Shown here piece by piece: positions 12,051 to 23,050 of a stretch of DNA of 64,000 bases. Source of the DNA: Phanerodontia chrysosporium (lineage: Eukaryota; Basidiomycota; Agaricomycetes; Polyporales; Phanerochaetaceae). Under the pieces are notes generated by a model that worked only from the letters and a program-made list of their open reading frames with translations, had not been told where the DNA came from and made no database searches. The stretch spans positions 868,001-932,000 of the forward strand of contig MJGA01000004.1 in NCBI GenBank assembly GCA_001910725.1, read 5' to 3'. The position numbers were made by a program, and so were the translations under genes. How positions within the stretch are numbered: the stretch's first letter is position 1; the number at the start of each line of letters is the position of its first letter.

Positions 12051-13843
12051 TCATGAAGATCCTTCAAGGTTTGGCCAGCTTCCCTCGGCCTTGAGCTTGT
12101 CGATAACCTCTTTGAGGGTTTCATGATTGATCTGCGGACGACGCAGCTTGTAGCCCACGACCTCCTTCAGCTTCGTGGCATTGAAGGCGACGACATGTTT
12201 CTTGAGGTGCCAGAGATCCATGTAGGCCGTGTAGTGCAACTTAGGAATCGGAGGATTCGACTTCTCGATCATCTCCGTCCAGTTTGAGACATGGCTTTCG
12301 TTGATCTCCTCGACATTGTCCTCGAGCTTCCACTGAGTGCACGGTCAGCAGCGAGCGGAACGTACGGTCAGCTGCACTTACGTTAGCGAGGACGTTAGTC
12401 AGGAAATTGTGGAATTCGAAAGTCGTGCCAAAGAACGAGGCGATGATGTTGCCGAGCTCGGCCATCGAGACGTTGCTATCATCCTCCTGTAACGGGGGTA
12501 AGTCGCCGCAAGCGACGGATGAGAAATGACACGCACAATGTTGAAGAGCGGGGCGACGCATTTCTGCTCCGGAGGAACCATGCCCTCGACCTCCTTGACC
12601 TTGCTCTTGTCGTTCTTGAACAGGATCTCCTCGCCTGCGATAGAGTCTGCTTCTTTCCGACCAATTTTTGCCATCCACTCGGCGCATGCCCACATGCCGC
12701 CTGCGACGTCCTCAACATGGACGGTGTGAGTAGGGTGCTTGCCTGGACCCCAGCTAGAACAGCGCGTCAGGGAGCGATTGGCGGACGTAAGAGGCTAAGA
12801 ACTAACAGCGCCTTCATCGGTTGCTTGATGTAGCCGTACGTCGACGCGACCACGATGAAGCACATGACGACTGTGAGGACAAATGAGGCACGCTCGCTTC
12901 GCGGAGATAATGGGTCCACTTACTGCCATAGTCTACGTAAGGACCGTATACCATTGCGCTTCGCAGGATGACGAGATTCAGGCTGCGTGCAGACTCCGAT
13001 TAGATCGGACAGGGCTTCAGCGCAAGCTGACTTACTCTTCGATGGAAGCGAGCATCCGGAGCGTCTCGTGCCACCAAGTGCCGAGGACACCATCAGGCTT
13101 AACATCTTCCTTCTCGTCGTGGGTGCCCTTCTCCTTGCACTCGTAAAAGGGGTGCTGCAGGCGAACGTAGGCCTTGACCTTGCGCTTCGCCGCCTCAAGC
13201 CCAACGAGGCGGGCAATGTTGAACGTGGTCTTGATTTGCACCTGTGTGACACGTTCGATGGAGCTTTCCCATGGGCGAGTGTTCGAGAAAACGAACCTGC
13301 TCAGGCCGATCCCATTGTATCTCGCCGGTCAGATCAAACACGTAAGAGTACGGCTCCTTGCCCGATGGCGGCTCGAAGCAGGAGGTAACGGTGGCTGCAA
13401 AGTAGAAGTGTCAGTCGCAGAATCCAAGGGAAGCCGGATGTGGAACAGAACGGACATGGGATGGTGAGATTGGCTTGCTTGTACTCCACGATATCCTTCT
13501 CGAGGACCTTGGGGAACTCCGCGCCGAGATATCTAGCAGCTAGTAAGGACATCGATCCCTCCGCGACACGGCACGACAGTGAACATACGTAGTGGGCGGA
13601 TTGACAGAGTACTTGTCCACGATTCTCAGGTGCTGATCGACTCGTCAGTCGAACTCGCGGGTGCTTATGATCGTGGGACCTACCGAGACCAACGGCTCGC
13701 CCTCTAACGGCACCAGCAGCGCAGCGAGTGCCCTAGAGCAGGTGTTCAACCCGCCTGATAACGGAGGAGGTCAACGGACGCTTCTCGTGCACGCTGCACC
13801 GGGGAGGCTCACCAAAAATGATAGCGGTTGGCTTTCCAGACAT
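12051..13843 (-). CDS. Extended SDR-type NAD(P)-dependent epimerase/dehydratase
   Basis: This is a Rossmann-fold protein of the extended short-chain dehydrogenase class. The first exon (ATG at 13843) gives MSGKPTAIIFG, and after an intron the frame continues GLNTCSRALAALLVP. Together they form a divergent nucleotide-binding motif in which the usual Gly spacing is altered. Later segments include IQIKTTFNIARLVGLEAAKR, LGTWWHETLRMLASIEDL, RSAMVYGPYVDYG and HTVHVEDVAGGMWACAEW. The C-terminal part (stop at 12051) has AELGNIIASFFGTTFEFHNF and the closing KLKEVVGYKLRRPQ. The overall plan resembles a widespread fungal family of uncharacterised NAD(P)-binding proteins. A classical YxxxK site is not clear, so the substrate and even the activity are unknown. 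Confidence 0.82.
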
Positions 13844-14273
13844 GGTGGGAGGAGTCAAGACTGGGCTGGGAGCTCTGCCGACGAACTACGATGGTCGACG
13901 ATTTGACGAGATCGCGAACAGATGGATGCGACGGAAGCGAAACGAGCGTGCTAAACCGCAATTGGTAGCTCGTTCGGAAAGTCGTCACAGGTCGATCAGG
14001 GGATCGTTAAGAGGGCGTGAGATGGTTCGTGAACGCCTGAAACAGCGAGGTGCGGAGGCGATGGACGGGGCGTTGAAGAGCACCTCGAAGGCTCGCCGCA
14101 AATTTTGGCGGAAGGTAGCAGACTAGCTAGCGCTTCGGACAATGAACCGACACGACATTCTCCTGGCAACACAACCCTAACCTTATCCTTCTCTCGTTTA
14201 CATATCGTATGTTACAGATTCAGCACATCTCAGTTATCCCAGTCAAGTGCCCGGAAACTCCCTTTCTCCTGCT
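13844..14273. other. Intergenic: 5' flank of the SDR gene
   Basis: This 430 bp stretch lies between the SDR start and the 3' end of the HIBADH gene. A plus-strand reading frame crosses it (to 14126) but has no family hallmark and overlaps the SDR first exon. I see nothing else. Confidence 0.6.
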
Positions 14274-15417
14274 TCAACTCAATTTAGGAAGAGTACGCGG
14301 GTAGGCCGTATATATGGACGAGAAATCCTTCGTAGCCGTCTCAGGATGTTCTCTCATGATTGCAAGGTACAGCTCTTTCGCATATCGCGCCAGCCCTACC
14401 GGGATGTCGAGCTTGTCGGAGAGATCAGTGGCGAGCTCCATATCCTATAGAAGTGGTCGGACAGGGCTGAATGGCTAGCAACAAATTCACTCACCTTGGC
14501 CATGAGGCGAGTAGCAAAGCCTCCCTCGTAGTCACGCATGCACGGAGGTTCTTTGTCTGGCAGCGCGCCTGGTACAGGGTTATTTACCGAGCTAGCCCAG
14601 CATGCGCCAGTCGAGCTGTTGATCACACCTGCCAGCACGGCTGGATCAAGCCCAAATTTCGTGCCGACGTACATGGCTTCCGCGATGACGATTTGCTGGA
14701 CGCCGAGGATCATGTTGTTGCATATCTTTGCTGCGAGACCCGCGCCACTAGGGCCGCAGTGTATGATCTTCTTGCCCATGTGCGCGAGGATCGGTTCCAC
14801 TCTGCGGAACTCGTCTTCGGTGCCGCCGACGAGGAAACTCAGGGTGCCTGCTTTAGCACCTGCAACACCTCCACTGACAGGCGCGTCGACCATGCTGGCA
14901 CCGGTCTCGTGCACTTGTCTTGAGACATCCTTGGCGATTGTCACGTCCAAGGTGGTAGAGTCGATGCAGAACGTGGAGGACGATTCTTCGGAGGGCAGAG
15001 ACCGCAGGCCAGGGAGAATTCCGCCCTCGTCCGTGACGTACACCTTGCTGACATGTGGCGAAGACGGTAGCATGGTGAGCACAGTCTGCGAGGCGCGGAC
15101 AACACTGACCCGACATCAGCTCTTTCGGATGAATAGACACATACGTTCATGGAACTCACTCAGCAGGCGATACAAGGACCTCGATCTTCGCACCCGGAAA
15201 ATGAGTGTGGAAGTTGTTCACGAACTTTGTCGCGGTTTCTGGCTGGGCATCGCATACGACGAAACGGGAAGAGCCCCGCTCTCTACGAGAGTTCGTGAGA
15301 AGAGATTGTAGGCCATTTCGTAGCCCATGCGGCCGAGGCCAATGAAGCCTGTCGTGCGGGCTCTCTGAGTGTCCGCTGCGTGCGAAAGGCATTGAGGAGT
15401 CGCGGGGAGGGCCTCAT
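14274..15417 (-). CDS. 3-hydroxyisobutyrate dehydrogenase, mitochondrial; 5' part frame-broken
   Basis: This enzyme oxidises 3-hydroxyisobutyrate to methylmalonate semialdehyde in valine breakdown. The NAD-binding motif TGFIGLGRMGYEMAYNL, the substrate loop DAPVSGGVAGAKAGTL, the catalytic-Lys segment AAKICNNMILG and a C-terminal KDFSSIY are all present. The likely start is the ATG at 15417: MRPSPRLLNAFRTQRTL is an Arg-rich, acid-free leader typical of mitochondrial import. The reading frame breaks twice. The first break falls between the leader and the GFIGLG motif (about 15351-15364). The second falls between GYEMAYNLF and RFVVCDAQPE, beside a CCCC run at 15274-15277. Each needs one extra base, and the distance is too short for introns. 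Everything downstream reads cleanly. It could be a pseudogene, but sequence error is more likely. Confidence 0.85.
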
Positions 15418-15694
15418 CGTCGACGTGCGGGCGTGGTCGTGGGCGGCGGCGGGCTCAGCGTGTCCCCGAATGCGGGGTCGAGCGCCCGTGAAAGGACCGG
15501 CTATCATCGGAGACCTTTTGCCGCGGAATTATCTCCGTGGCAGGTTCCGAGCGCCGCGCTCTCGGGCACTCGCTCCCGAGTCCCGACCCTCTGGCACTCC
15601 CACGGTCATGCACGGCGCGGTGGGAGGCGTTCTCACCGCCGTCCGCAGCGGAGAGTGCCCTTGTCCTCCCCCCACGCCCGACGGCCTCATTACC

Positions 15695-16862
15695 ATGAGC
15701 ATCGCCAGCCATGCTCTCACACCCCCGAATAAGTGGATGTCGGCCGGCAAAGACCTGCTCGATTCGCTCCTACACCCCAAGGCCTTCGACGCGCCCTCGC
15801 AGCCTGAGGCCGAGACAGTAGCCCTCGCGACGAACGACGAACTTCAACAAGGAGAATCGCTAGACATGGGGTTCCAGGAGCAATTTGCGTACTCGGAGGG
15901 CAGGGAAGGCGACGCGTTTGCGCAGGTCGTTGCGATGGTGCGTCTTTTGCAGAGCTCTCCCTACAGCCAAGCTAATCAAGGCTGCAGGTGTCTGCTATTG
16001 TAGGTCAACGCATATTCATACACGAGAAACTGAAAGAGCCAATTGTTTTTCTGGAAGACTTTCCTCGTAGTAACCTGGATCGTCACCTTTACCAGCGGGA
16101 CCTCGTTTTACTGGTTCGGATGGCATCCGCTGCTAGAGAGCCTTTCAATCGCGTTGTTCACGTATGGTGCGCGTGTTCTTACCATGTTCCCCGCTATGTC
16201 CCTAAGTACGCTTTGTTCCAGGAATCCTCACGCTTCAGCCAACCGCTCACCCCAGACCAAGGCCGCCGGTCTTACGCGGCATCAGCTCGCGATGATAGTC
16301 ATTGGTTTCCCTGTCGCTTTTCTGGGATATGCAGCCATATTCGCAAACAAAGTAATGCACGATCATCCGCATTTCACGTCATGGCATGGGGTAAGCACGC
16401 GTCGCCTCGCACAGCTGTAGATCGCGATTCACCGTCCAGTGATGTGTCAGACCTTCGGCCTGATCACGTTCATCTTCATGGTAGTTCAGATAGTTCTCGG
16501 GGGTGGCAGCGTCTGGTTTGACGGTGCGCTGTTTGGCGGGAACCCGAAGGCGAAGCTAGTCTGGAAATATCACAGGTATGCGGACGGTTAGTTCATGTAC
16601 GCTCCATGTCTTACCGGCCTCCCAGAGCGGTTGGGTACACAGCTTTCTCTCTCTGCCTGATCACCGCACATCTCGGTGGTGCATGGTCAAATTTCGCCGT
16701 CAACAACAGCTGGTGGGTTGTGCGCGCCTTAGTGTATACATTTGCGCCTGCAGCATTGCTTGCTGCCGTCTTCTCGCGCGTCAGGTAAGCCCCATCTTGC
16801 GCGATCCTATTACGTTTCTGACCGGTTCGTGATTCAGGCCGTCGAAGATGAATTTCTGGTGA
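15695..16862 (+). CDS. Cytochrome b561-type multi-pass membrane protein; two apparent frame breaks
   Basis: The ATG at 15695 (MSIASHALTPPNKW) opens an N-terminal soluble stretch of about 90 residues. After an intron comes VSAIVGQRIFIHEKLKEP, then membrane helices: FWKTFLVVTWIVTF, LLESLSIALFTYG, QLAMIVIGFPVAFLGYAAIF, TFGLITFIFMVVQIVLGGG, AFSLCLITAHLGGAW and VYTFAPAALLAAVF. The stop is at 16862. His residues in TRHQLAM, HDHPHFTSWHG, KYHR and ITAHLGG could bind haem as in cytochrome b561/ferric reductase-like proteins that move electrons over membranes. The frame shifts near the T5 run at 16045-16049 and near the CCCC run at 16250-16253. The membrane segments on either side fit together if one base is removed or added, respectively. 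No N-terminal DOMON domain is seen. The family call is an inference from topology and His spacing. Confidence 0.72.
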
Positions 16863-17555
16863 ATCATCGCCCAGCCGTGAAGCGCGCGGGCTGTACTTGG
16901 AAGTGTGTGGTTCTATGGACTATCTCTGTACCATTATGATATTGTCTTGAAGAGTCTCCAGTGTAGAAATGTCAGGTATCCGTCTTTCAGCCCGAGCGAT
17001 TGGCGTGCATATGCTCTCATCGTCGCGCGCCTGCTTAGGCTTCAAGCTGACAAATGGTACCTTCCGGCGCCTGTGTGTCCACCTCGGCATGCCGAGTTGT
17101 CGGTGTTTCTTGGATTTTCCACCGATTGGTCCCTCGAGTCATTGCGCGAACCATGTGCAGCAGGAGAGCAGGTATGACGATCCGCCGCAATATACGTCGC
17201 AGCATTGACTATGTCTGTAAGCCCTTCTGTAGTCGTGCATCCGGGATTACTAGGTGGCTGTCTAGCATCTATACGGTAGGCCGCAGGATCACCGATGCGG
17301 TACTGAATGTCATAGGTTCCATCCACGCGCACAAGAGCTGGCGGTCAGTCAGGCACCCAATAGTACGATCGTCGTCCAACGCGGAGACGGAGCCCCTTCG
17401 TTTCAAACGGTCTCTAGGGTGAAACCCTATCTCTGCGGACGAGTCATTCCAGTGTTGCTGACTACAGCTGATGCGTTGCACGTATAAAGGCCTGTTCGTC
17501 GGTGATTGCCAGCTATACTACTTCTCAGAGCAGCGCATTGTCCCTCCACGCCACG
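16863..17555. other. Intergenic region, no gene supported
   Basis: About 690 bp between the b561-type gene and the arrestin gene. Short frames on both strands lack family motifs or usable splice partners. The distal part is presumably the arrestin promoter. Confidence 0.55.
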
Positions 17556-19222
17556 ATGACCGCACAGAGTAGTTCCACGTCCGCGGACGCCGACGCGCCG
17601 CCCTTCTATCACACATCCTCGATGCCGCTCTGCGGGAACAACCTTCCCTCGTATACGGAATGCCCAGGACACTCTGAGTTGCGCGTCTTGCACTCTACGC
17701 CAGCAGCTACCGCTGCCCCCCTTATTGCTCGGACACGGCGGTGTGTTCAGCGTACAGACTACGTGAACGTGGATCTCGGCGAGTTCCCATATGTCGTCAT
17801 GTGTCCTGCCTACGGCTTCAATGGCCTTGTGGAGGGCATCTTGACCGTTCACAAGAAATGCACTTTCGTCACGAAGGTTATGGTGTCTGTAAGTTCTATC
17901 CCTTCGCGATTGGAAGCCTCTCCGTTCAATGTCCGTTGTTTAGTTACAAGGCTGCATCTCGACGTCTTCTGCAGACCACGCGAAGGTCGCCGTTCCTGGA
18001 TTGTCAAAATTCCCTCTCTTTGAACGGACGATTACTCTCTTCTCCGTGCCTCAAGGCCAGGATACTGCTCATTCTATCGCAGCTGATACCCAATACCGTT
18101 TCTCTATCCCATTTCCCACATACATTGATGGTCGGACGATACTGTTGCCCCCGTCACATACGGCTATTCACCCTGGTGTGGCTCTTGACGTCGCTTACAC
18201 TCTCCAAGTGACCATCCTTCGCAAGGGGCTGTTCCGACGCAATGAGGTGTAAGTTGCAGATTGGCTGTCGCGATTGTTCTCCAAACTTATGCTGTCCTAT
18301 CTCTACGCACGTGAACGTGCACTATGGCCCCAACGAACACCGTAACAATCCATACCTGCACGCCAACCCACATCCTCATGTGCACGTATACACTAACACT
18401 ACATGAACCTCGCTCCAGCTGCAACATCCCGGTGCTCTATCTCCCAAAGACCCGGCCGCCCCTTCCGACTCTTCTCGAGCTCCCGCCGGTATCTATCGAC
18501 TCGCACTCCGACCGCGTCAAGGCAGTCTCGCTCACGCCAACTTGGCCAAGTACTTGTCAGGCACGGTCGCTGACGTCTCAAGGAACGGAGCTACCTAGCG
18601 TGCAGGTACAGCTCAGTCGCCTCTCTTGGTCAAGCCGCTGCTGACGCCCCTTTCAGGCGTTTCTACCCCTGCCGAGATGTTTCCCGTCGGGCGAGCCGAT
18701 CCCGATAGCGCTGAAGATCAGCTGCTCCTCGTCGCCTGCGCTGACGAAACTTTATTTCCCAAACATCGAGGTGCACCTCATCAAAAAGCGCAGGATATAC
18801 ATCGGCACACAACGGCAGTACAGCTTGCGCGAGACTGACCTTGGCATGGCGGTCATCGACAAGAAGACCTGTCCTAATTTCGGCGAGTGCTGCCTCATCA
18901 TGCGGCTTGAGGCTGGGGCGATGGGCAAGGAGAGCTCATGGTCCGTCGATAGCGTCGTAGACGTTCAAGTCAGTCATATCTGCTTCTTTCTGCTCTCTCC
19001 TTCCTCACATCTACCCCACAGTATCTAATCCGCTTCTGCGTGAAGCCCCCAAAGGATACTCCCCATTTACCGATGTTCCAGCATGAGGAGATAGTACAAG
19101 TCACCACGGATCCATATGAGTCGCTGGAGACAGAATTGCTGACAGGAAACATATCAGCTCCAGCCTTTGGACTTACCACTCTTCGTCCTAGCCCCGGGAG
19201 TTCGTATCAAACCAGGGCATAG
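17556..19222 (+). CDS. Arrestin-like (ART/alpha-arrestin) protein
   Basis: This protein has the two-lobe arrestin fold used by fungal adaptors that bring ubiquitin ligases to membrane transporters. The ATG is at 17556 (MTAQSSSTSAD). The N-lobe has YVNVDLGEFPYVVMCPAYGF, GLVEGILTVHKKCTFVTKVMVS, RTITLFSVP, and the strand segment YRFSIPFPTYIDGRTILLPPS. The second lobe starts after a proline-rich linker: ALTKLYFPNIEVHLIKKRR, typical of arrestin-C edges, then QYSLRETDLGMAVID and PHLPMFQHEEIVQVTTDPYE. The stop is at 19222 after about five exons. An LPSY sequence sits near residue 30, an LPxY-type motif that WW-domain ligases such as Rsp5 bind; this is inference. No long C-terminal tail with further PY motifs is present, which is shorter than many ARTs. 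Confidence 0.82.
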
Positions 19223-19655
19223 GTGGTCACGCCGGCGGATCATATGATGTGTCTTGAGGCTCTTCACGAGGACTTAATTGGACGGACCGTGGATGTTTAT
19301 AGAGATAGTGCAGCGGGCACATTATACTAAGTTATGAGCCGGGTATTAGATACGCTGTCAGGGAATGATAATCAATCTCGACGTAAATTGAGTCGAACCT
19401 GCACACTTGCCATTCTCGGAGCGCGCTTCGTGGAGGCCACTATTCCGGCGGCGGAAGGCGCGACTGCGCGAGTGTCTCTCAAATCCGCTGCCAAGTCGCA
19501 GGCGACGGTGACCTGCCTCATACTTCCTCGTGCTGCCCACCTCTCTGTCATATCGACTGTCCCGTCCGATAGCCAGCGACTCTCACGACGACGCTAGGAC
19601 TACACATAACACCGCCCTGATCACCGCATTCGCGACATAGACGTAGCTGCTCAGC
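19223..19655. other. Intergenic, upstream of SCYL2-like gene
   Basis: About 430 bp without a supported gene. A plus-strand frame at 19334-19597 has no recognisable domain. It likely contains the promoter and 5' leader of the pseudokinase gene. Confidence 0.55.
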
Positions 19656-22600
19656 ATGCTCGCAGCGGCCTCCTCGTTCTTCGGGCGCACCAACATCTCG
19701 CAGTCGTACAATATCGGCTCAGGCTCCATCCTTAGCCGAACATCAACTCCTACCCCGTCGTCGTCAGGCGCGTCACTGCCTGCTGCTGCCCATTCGCCGC
19801 CTTTCAATGTCGGGCCTTGGCGCGTACAGTCTGCTACACATAAGGTACGTCGCGTTTTGTGTGCGCAAGGTTAGCCTGTTTATAACAGGAGTGCATTAGG
19901 TGACCGGCAAGCGTGTCAGTGTCTGGAGCGCAGACAAGAGAGGTCCAGAGATGGAGAGGATGGGTCCCGCTTCCAAGGAGCGGTATCTAGAGGTGCTGAA
20001 GGCCGAGGTGAGCTTGCCTGTGTATAGCACATGATCCCCTAGATTGACCATGCTTTGAAGGCGCAATCATTGTCAAAGCTACGACACCCTTCAATATTAG
20101 GTGAATCATTGGTACTTGGCCCCGAGCAATGCTGCAGTATTGACATCTCCTGTTGCAAGAGATGGTCGAGCCGCTTGAGGAGACCCGGAATGAGCTAATC
20201 TTTGCGACCGAGCCTGTCTTATCCTCGCTGCACTTGTCTATCCTCGGATCAATACAATACTCTCCACTAGTAGAACTTGACGAGGTCGAGGTAAGCATTG
20301 CAGGACATCTTTCAACCCAGAGGGCTCTACTCACTGGCGATTTAGATTCAGAAAGGCATTCTACAGTTGTGCAAAGGCCTGGTCTTCTTGCACACGTCGG
20401 CACGATTGATACACACAAACATCAATCCGGAGAGCATAATAATCAACAGCGCAGTCAGTCCTCCTATTTCTATGTCGCAAATTGCACCACTTACCTGAAT
20501 GAATGTCAGGGCGACTGGAAAATTTCTGGCCTTGGCCTCACCATTCCACTCAATCGACCAGATGGTCAGCCGTCGCGCTGGGAATTCCCCACCTTCGATG
20601 GACGCGTACCCGCATATACGCAGCGATCATTCGACTACATCGGTATGTATCGTGATCTCCATGCGATACGTATGTTAAAACTTCTTGCAACAGCCCCTGA
20701 ATATGCCTTGGACGAGGTCCTTGACCCTGCCTCGGACATGTATTCGCTTGGCTGCCTAATGTACGCTGTACATTGCAAAGGCAGCCCTCCGTTCAAGAAC
20801 CACGGCAGCTTAGGCGCTGTCCGAGAAAATGCAGGGAAACCCTTGGCGGGACTGGATCGGCTGGAGCCAGACTTGCGAGGTCAGTGGTTCTCTTACCTGC
20901 TCTGTTGGGATCTGACTGACGACTCGCAGAATTGCTCAAGTCGCTCATAACCAGACATCCGCAGAGTCGGCCTTCACCAACGACGCTGCCGTCTCATCCG
21001 TTCTTTTCCTCGCTGCCGATCTCCACCCTCAACTTCCTTGACCGGTCCAATTTCGCTGCGAAGTCCAGAGAGGAGAAGATCTCCTTCATGAAGGGTTTGA
21101 CCAGCGTCTTGGATCGTTTCTCTGAAGGTCTTCGGACGAGGAAAATTCTTCCTTCACTAATGGAGGAGATGAAGGATACACACCTACTGCCGTATATTCT
21201 TCCCAATGTTTTCGCGATATCGCAAATATTGTCACCTTCACAGTTCGCGTCACTTGTGCTGCCTAGTCTCAAGCCGCTATTTGCCATCAAAGAACCGCCA
21301 CAGAATATGATTACGCTATTGGACAACCTTCAAATGCTCCAGAGCAAGACGGAAAAAGCCGTATTCAGAGAACGTAAGTCTGCTATGGGATGCTCGTACT
21401 ATATGCTCATCTTACGATCAATCAAGACGTCCTACCACTCGTCTACAACGCGATGGAGTCTGAGCATGCGATGGTAAGCCGTGCATCTGATCAGCAATCA
21501 CCTACTTTCCTTACCGAGACCATAGGTACAAGAGCGTGCGCTGAAAGTAGTCCCAGACTTGTGTGAAACCATCGACTACGCGGAAGTCCAAGGCGTATTA
21601 TTCCCCCGAGTCGCTGTAAGTGTTATGCATTGTTGGGACGGGAACATGCTGATGCGACATACCCTCTTCCCAGTTGGTCTTCACAAAGACTCGGATACTC
21701 TCCGTGAAGGTCGCCACATTGGTCACATTCCTCAGTATGGTGAAGACACTCGATCAGGTGAGCTCGCTTGCAGGTTCACAGAATTGATGGGATGTATCTC
21801 ACATTTGTTCTAGACAAGTCTGACCCAGAAGCTCGTGCCTCTGCTGGCAAAGATCAGAACCAAAGAGCCTGCGGTGATGGTGAGTCTGGATCCAGGCGAA
21901 ACGCACGCGACGAGCTCTGATACAGCATACCAGATGGCGACGCTTGCTGTGCACGAGGCGATGGGTATGAAGGTGGACCGCGAAGCGGTCGCGACATTAG
22001 TTCTCCCTCAGCTCTGGGCCATGTCGATGGGACCCTGTAAGTTGAGCTTGCGTATACCGAGATGGCCGAGACTGATACCGGGGTACAGTGCTCAGCGTAT
22101 CACAGTTCAAGCGATTCATGGAAGTAATCAAGAAACTCGGCGATCGCGTAGAGAGGGAGCATGACCAGTACCTCCGTGACTCGCAGCGGATCGAAGACCG
22201 GTCAGCAACACCGATCAACGGTATCACGAACCAACCAGCCGTCGGCGGCGTGGACTTCGAAAGCCTGGTCGGCAGTGGCGGCGCCCAGACCGTGAAGGCA
22301 GACACTGTCATCGACTCGCCTAAGGGCTGGGATGACGACGTCTGGGGAAGTATATTCAACAGCGGAGAGGTGCGTTCGCGTATGTGTCGAGACGAACGGC
22401 GATTGTCTCAATCTACGTAATAGCCCTCCGTCACAAGTCCGCCGATGGCAGCAGCTCAACCTCAGGCACTGTCACAGTCTGTGTCATCAAGCCCGCAGGC
22501 ATCGCCTGGTGGATCGTCCAGACCAATGCCCGCTTCGAGGTCAAGCCGCGGGCTCGGTGCCACACCTATGCCAGCTTCAACGTTCAACGCGGCGGCGTTC

Positions 22601-22984
22601 ACACATTCGCAGAATAGACCGTCTCTCGGCTCTGCACGCTCGTCCCTGTCCAGTGCCTCGACATTAGCACCCCAATCATCCGCGCAGCTACGCCAGCCTG
22701 CTCAGGGCTTCTCCGCGCCGACCAATGGGCCGAATTACAACATCTCACTGCCCCCTGCCCCCATCGTACCCTCTGCGCCTGTAGCGCCAAGTGCACCGCT
22801 ACAGCCGCTCCAGCCGATGCAGCCGATGCAGCCGGCGGTGTCTTCGCCTCCTCTGTTCGCTGCACCGAGCATTGGGGGTGTTCTGACACCGTCGAAACCG
22901 TCACAACCTACGTGGTCGGGTAGTAATGCCGGGCCAAAACAGCTGTCGAAGGACGACTGGGGCGACTTCGATCCTCTGGCATGA
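19656..22984 (+). CDS. SCYL2-type (Scy1-like) pseudokinase with HEAT repeats
   Basis: SCY1-like proteins combine a dead kinase domain with helical repeats and work in clathrin-coated vesicle traffic between Golgi and endosomes. The ATG at 19656 begins MLAAASSFFGRTNISQSYNI. The kinase-like part has VSVWSADKRG in place of the VAIK Lys strand, then KLRHPSIL and EMVEPLEETRNELIFATEPV. It reads HTNINPESI where HRDLKPEN would be, WKISGLGL where DFG would be, and APEYALDEVLDPASDMYSLG. A helical-repeat region (about 20932-22160) follows with ILPSLMEEMKDTHLLPYILP and QERALKVVPDLCETIDYAEV. The tail is rich in Ser, Pro, Gln and Ala and ends DDWGDFDPLA. Catalytic HRD and DFG aspartates are absent, as in the family. 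About ten short introns. It converges tail-to-tail with HRQ1, 66 bp away. Confidence 0.9.
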
Positions 22985-23050
22985 TACCACACATGGATTT
23001 CTCGGATTAATATTATTTGCTTCAACCTCGGTATCATATGGTAGTGTGTA

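Noticed and set aside
13818..14126. 102-codon plus-strand frame upstream of the SDR gene
   Set aside because: It overlaps the SDR first exon and promoter, is Arg-rich as out-of-frame GC-rich DNA often is, and has no motif.
15268..15364. Reading the HIBADH frame changes as short introns
   Set aside because: The intervals available between conserved residues are about 30-40 bp or less and lack GT..AG ends with a branch point.
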